Shown: in pieces, positions 63,881 through 64,000 of the stretch
How positions within the stretch are numbered: the stretch's first letter is position 1
How the letters are laid out: each line of letters opens with the position of its first letter
NCBI GenBank assembly: GCA_964250755.1
Contig: CAXUHB010000002.1
Location: forward strand, 62,001 to 126,000
Direction: 5' to 3'
Length of the DNA stretch: 64,000 nt
DNA from: DASWOJ01 sp964250755
GTDB taxonomy: Bacteria; Pseudomonadota; Alphaproteobacteria; Acetobacterales; Acetobacteraceae
Position numbers and translations under genes: made by a program
Notes under the pieces: generated by a model
The model's input: only the letters and a program-made list of their open reading frames with translations
What the model was told of the DNA's origin: nothing
Databases searched by the model: none

Positions 63881-64000
63881 GCTCAGCCACGTTTCAGGAT
63901 GCGTCGGCCTCAGGCGGGCCGTTACTGCTGCGCGCTGCTGCATGCCCCTGGACTGCCACGCCACTGCGGTCCTCACGACGGCGAAGGCCGGCCGGGTCGG

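Overview
The window is very GC-rich (by eye about 70 percent) and reads as chromosomal DNA of an alphaproteobacterium, most likely of the Acetobacteraceae. This placement is an inference. It rests on a hopanoid-modification cluster (hpnH, hpnM, hpnI, hpnJ, hpnK, hpnN) interleaved with the isoprenoid genes ispH and dxs, a LexA box of the alphaproteobacterial type (GAAC-N7-GAAC), a ccmCDEFGHI block, and periplasmic and RTX protein types common in that family. Most ordinary genes have close, recognisable families.

Positions 1-7126 are the integrase end of an integrated element that continues beyond the left edge. Small genes overlapping by 4 bases (mostly of unknown function, one an orphan DnaB N-terminal domain) lead to an AlpA/excisionase-like gene and a tyrosine recombinase. 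The recombinase gene ends 86 bases from the 3' end of tRNA-Lys(TTT), the presumed attachment site. Positions 7200-14620 carry gyrA-coaD-ppiB, katG and ssb on the minus strand. A LexA box then separates ssb from the divergent uvrA. Positions 17700-21600 hold a membrane-anchored RMND1/DUF155-like protein, an RTX-type secreted protein and a PEP-CTERM protein with a sigma-54-like site upstream.

Positions 21733-27910 contain the most striking structure: an Fe-superoxide dismutase gene present twice in an exact 700-base direct repeat (22601-23300 and 24983-25682) that brackets a TPR/glycosyltransferase-like gene. The block lies between an NDUFAF6-like gene and yajC, where secD-secF might be expected. 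Positions 28253-41531 hold purH, hpnH-ispH (minus strand), dxs-hpnM-hpnI-hpnJ-hpnK (plus strand) and hpnN (minus strand): precursor supply, side-chain building and export of hopanoids.

Positions 41630-49228 hold a ThDP enzyme, a decayed solute-binding-protein gene and a liv-type ABC transporter (binding protein, permease, permease-ATPase fusion, ATPase). Positions 49470-55931 hold small envelope genes and the cytochrome c maturation genes ccmI-H-G-F-E-D-C. Positions 56013-63880 hold YciI, EVE and Rieske proteins, acs, a ribosome hibernation factor, an entericidin, an acyl-CoA dehydrogenase, a lytic-transglycosylase-like protein and a sorAB-type sulfite dehydrogenase pair.

A dispersed family of about 120-175 base inverted-repeat elements (arms like CTCCCTCTCCCTCCGGGAG and the reverse complement) occupies many intergenic gaps. 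It fills every gap between the liv transporter genes. One copy lies in frame inside the signal-peptide region of ccmH. Two genes (hpf and the acyl-CoA dehydrogenase) have strong hairpins overlapping their ribosome-binding sites.
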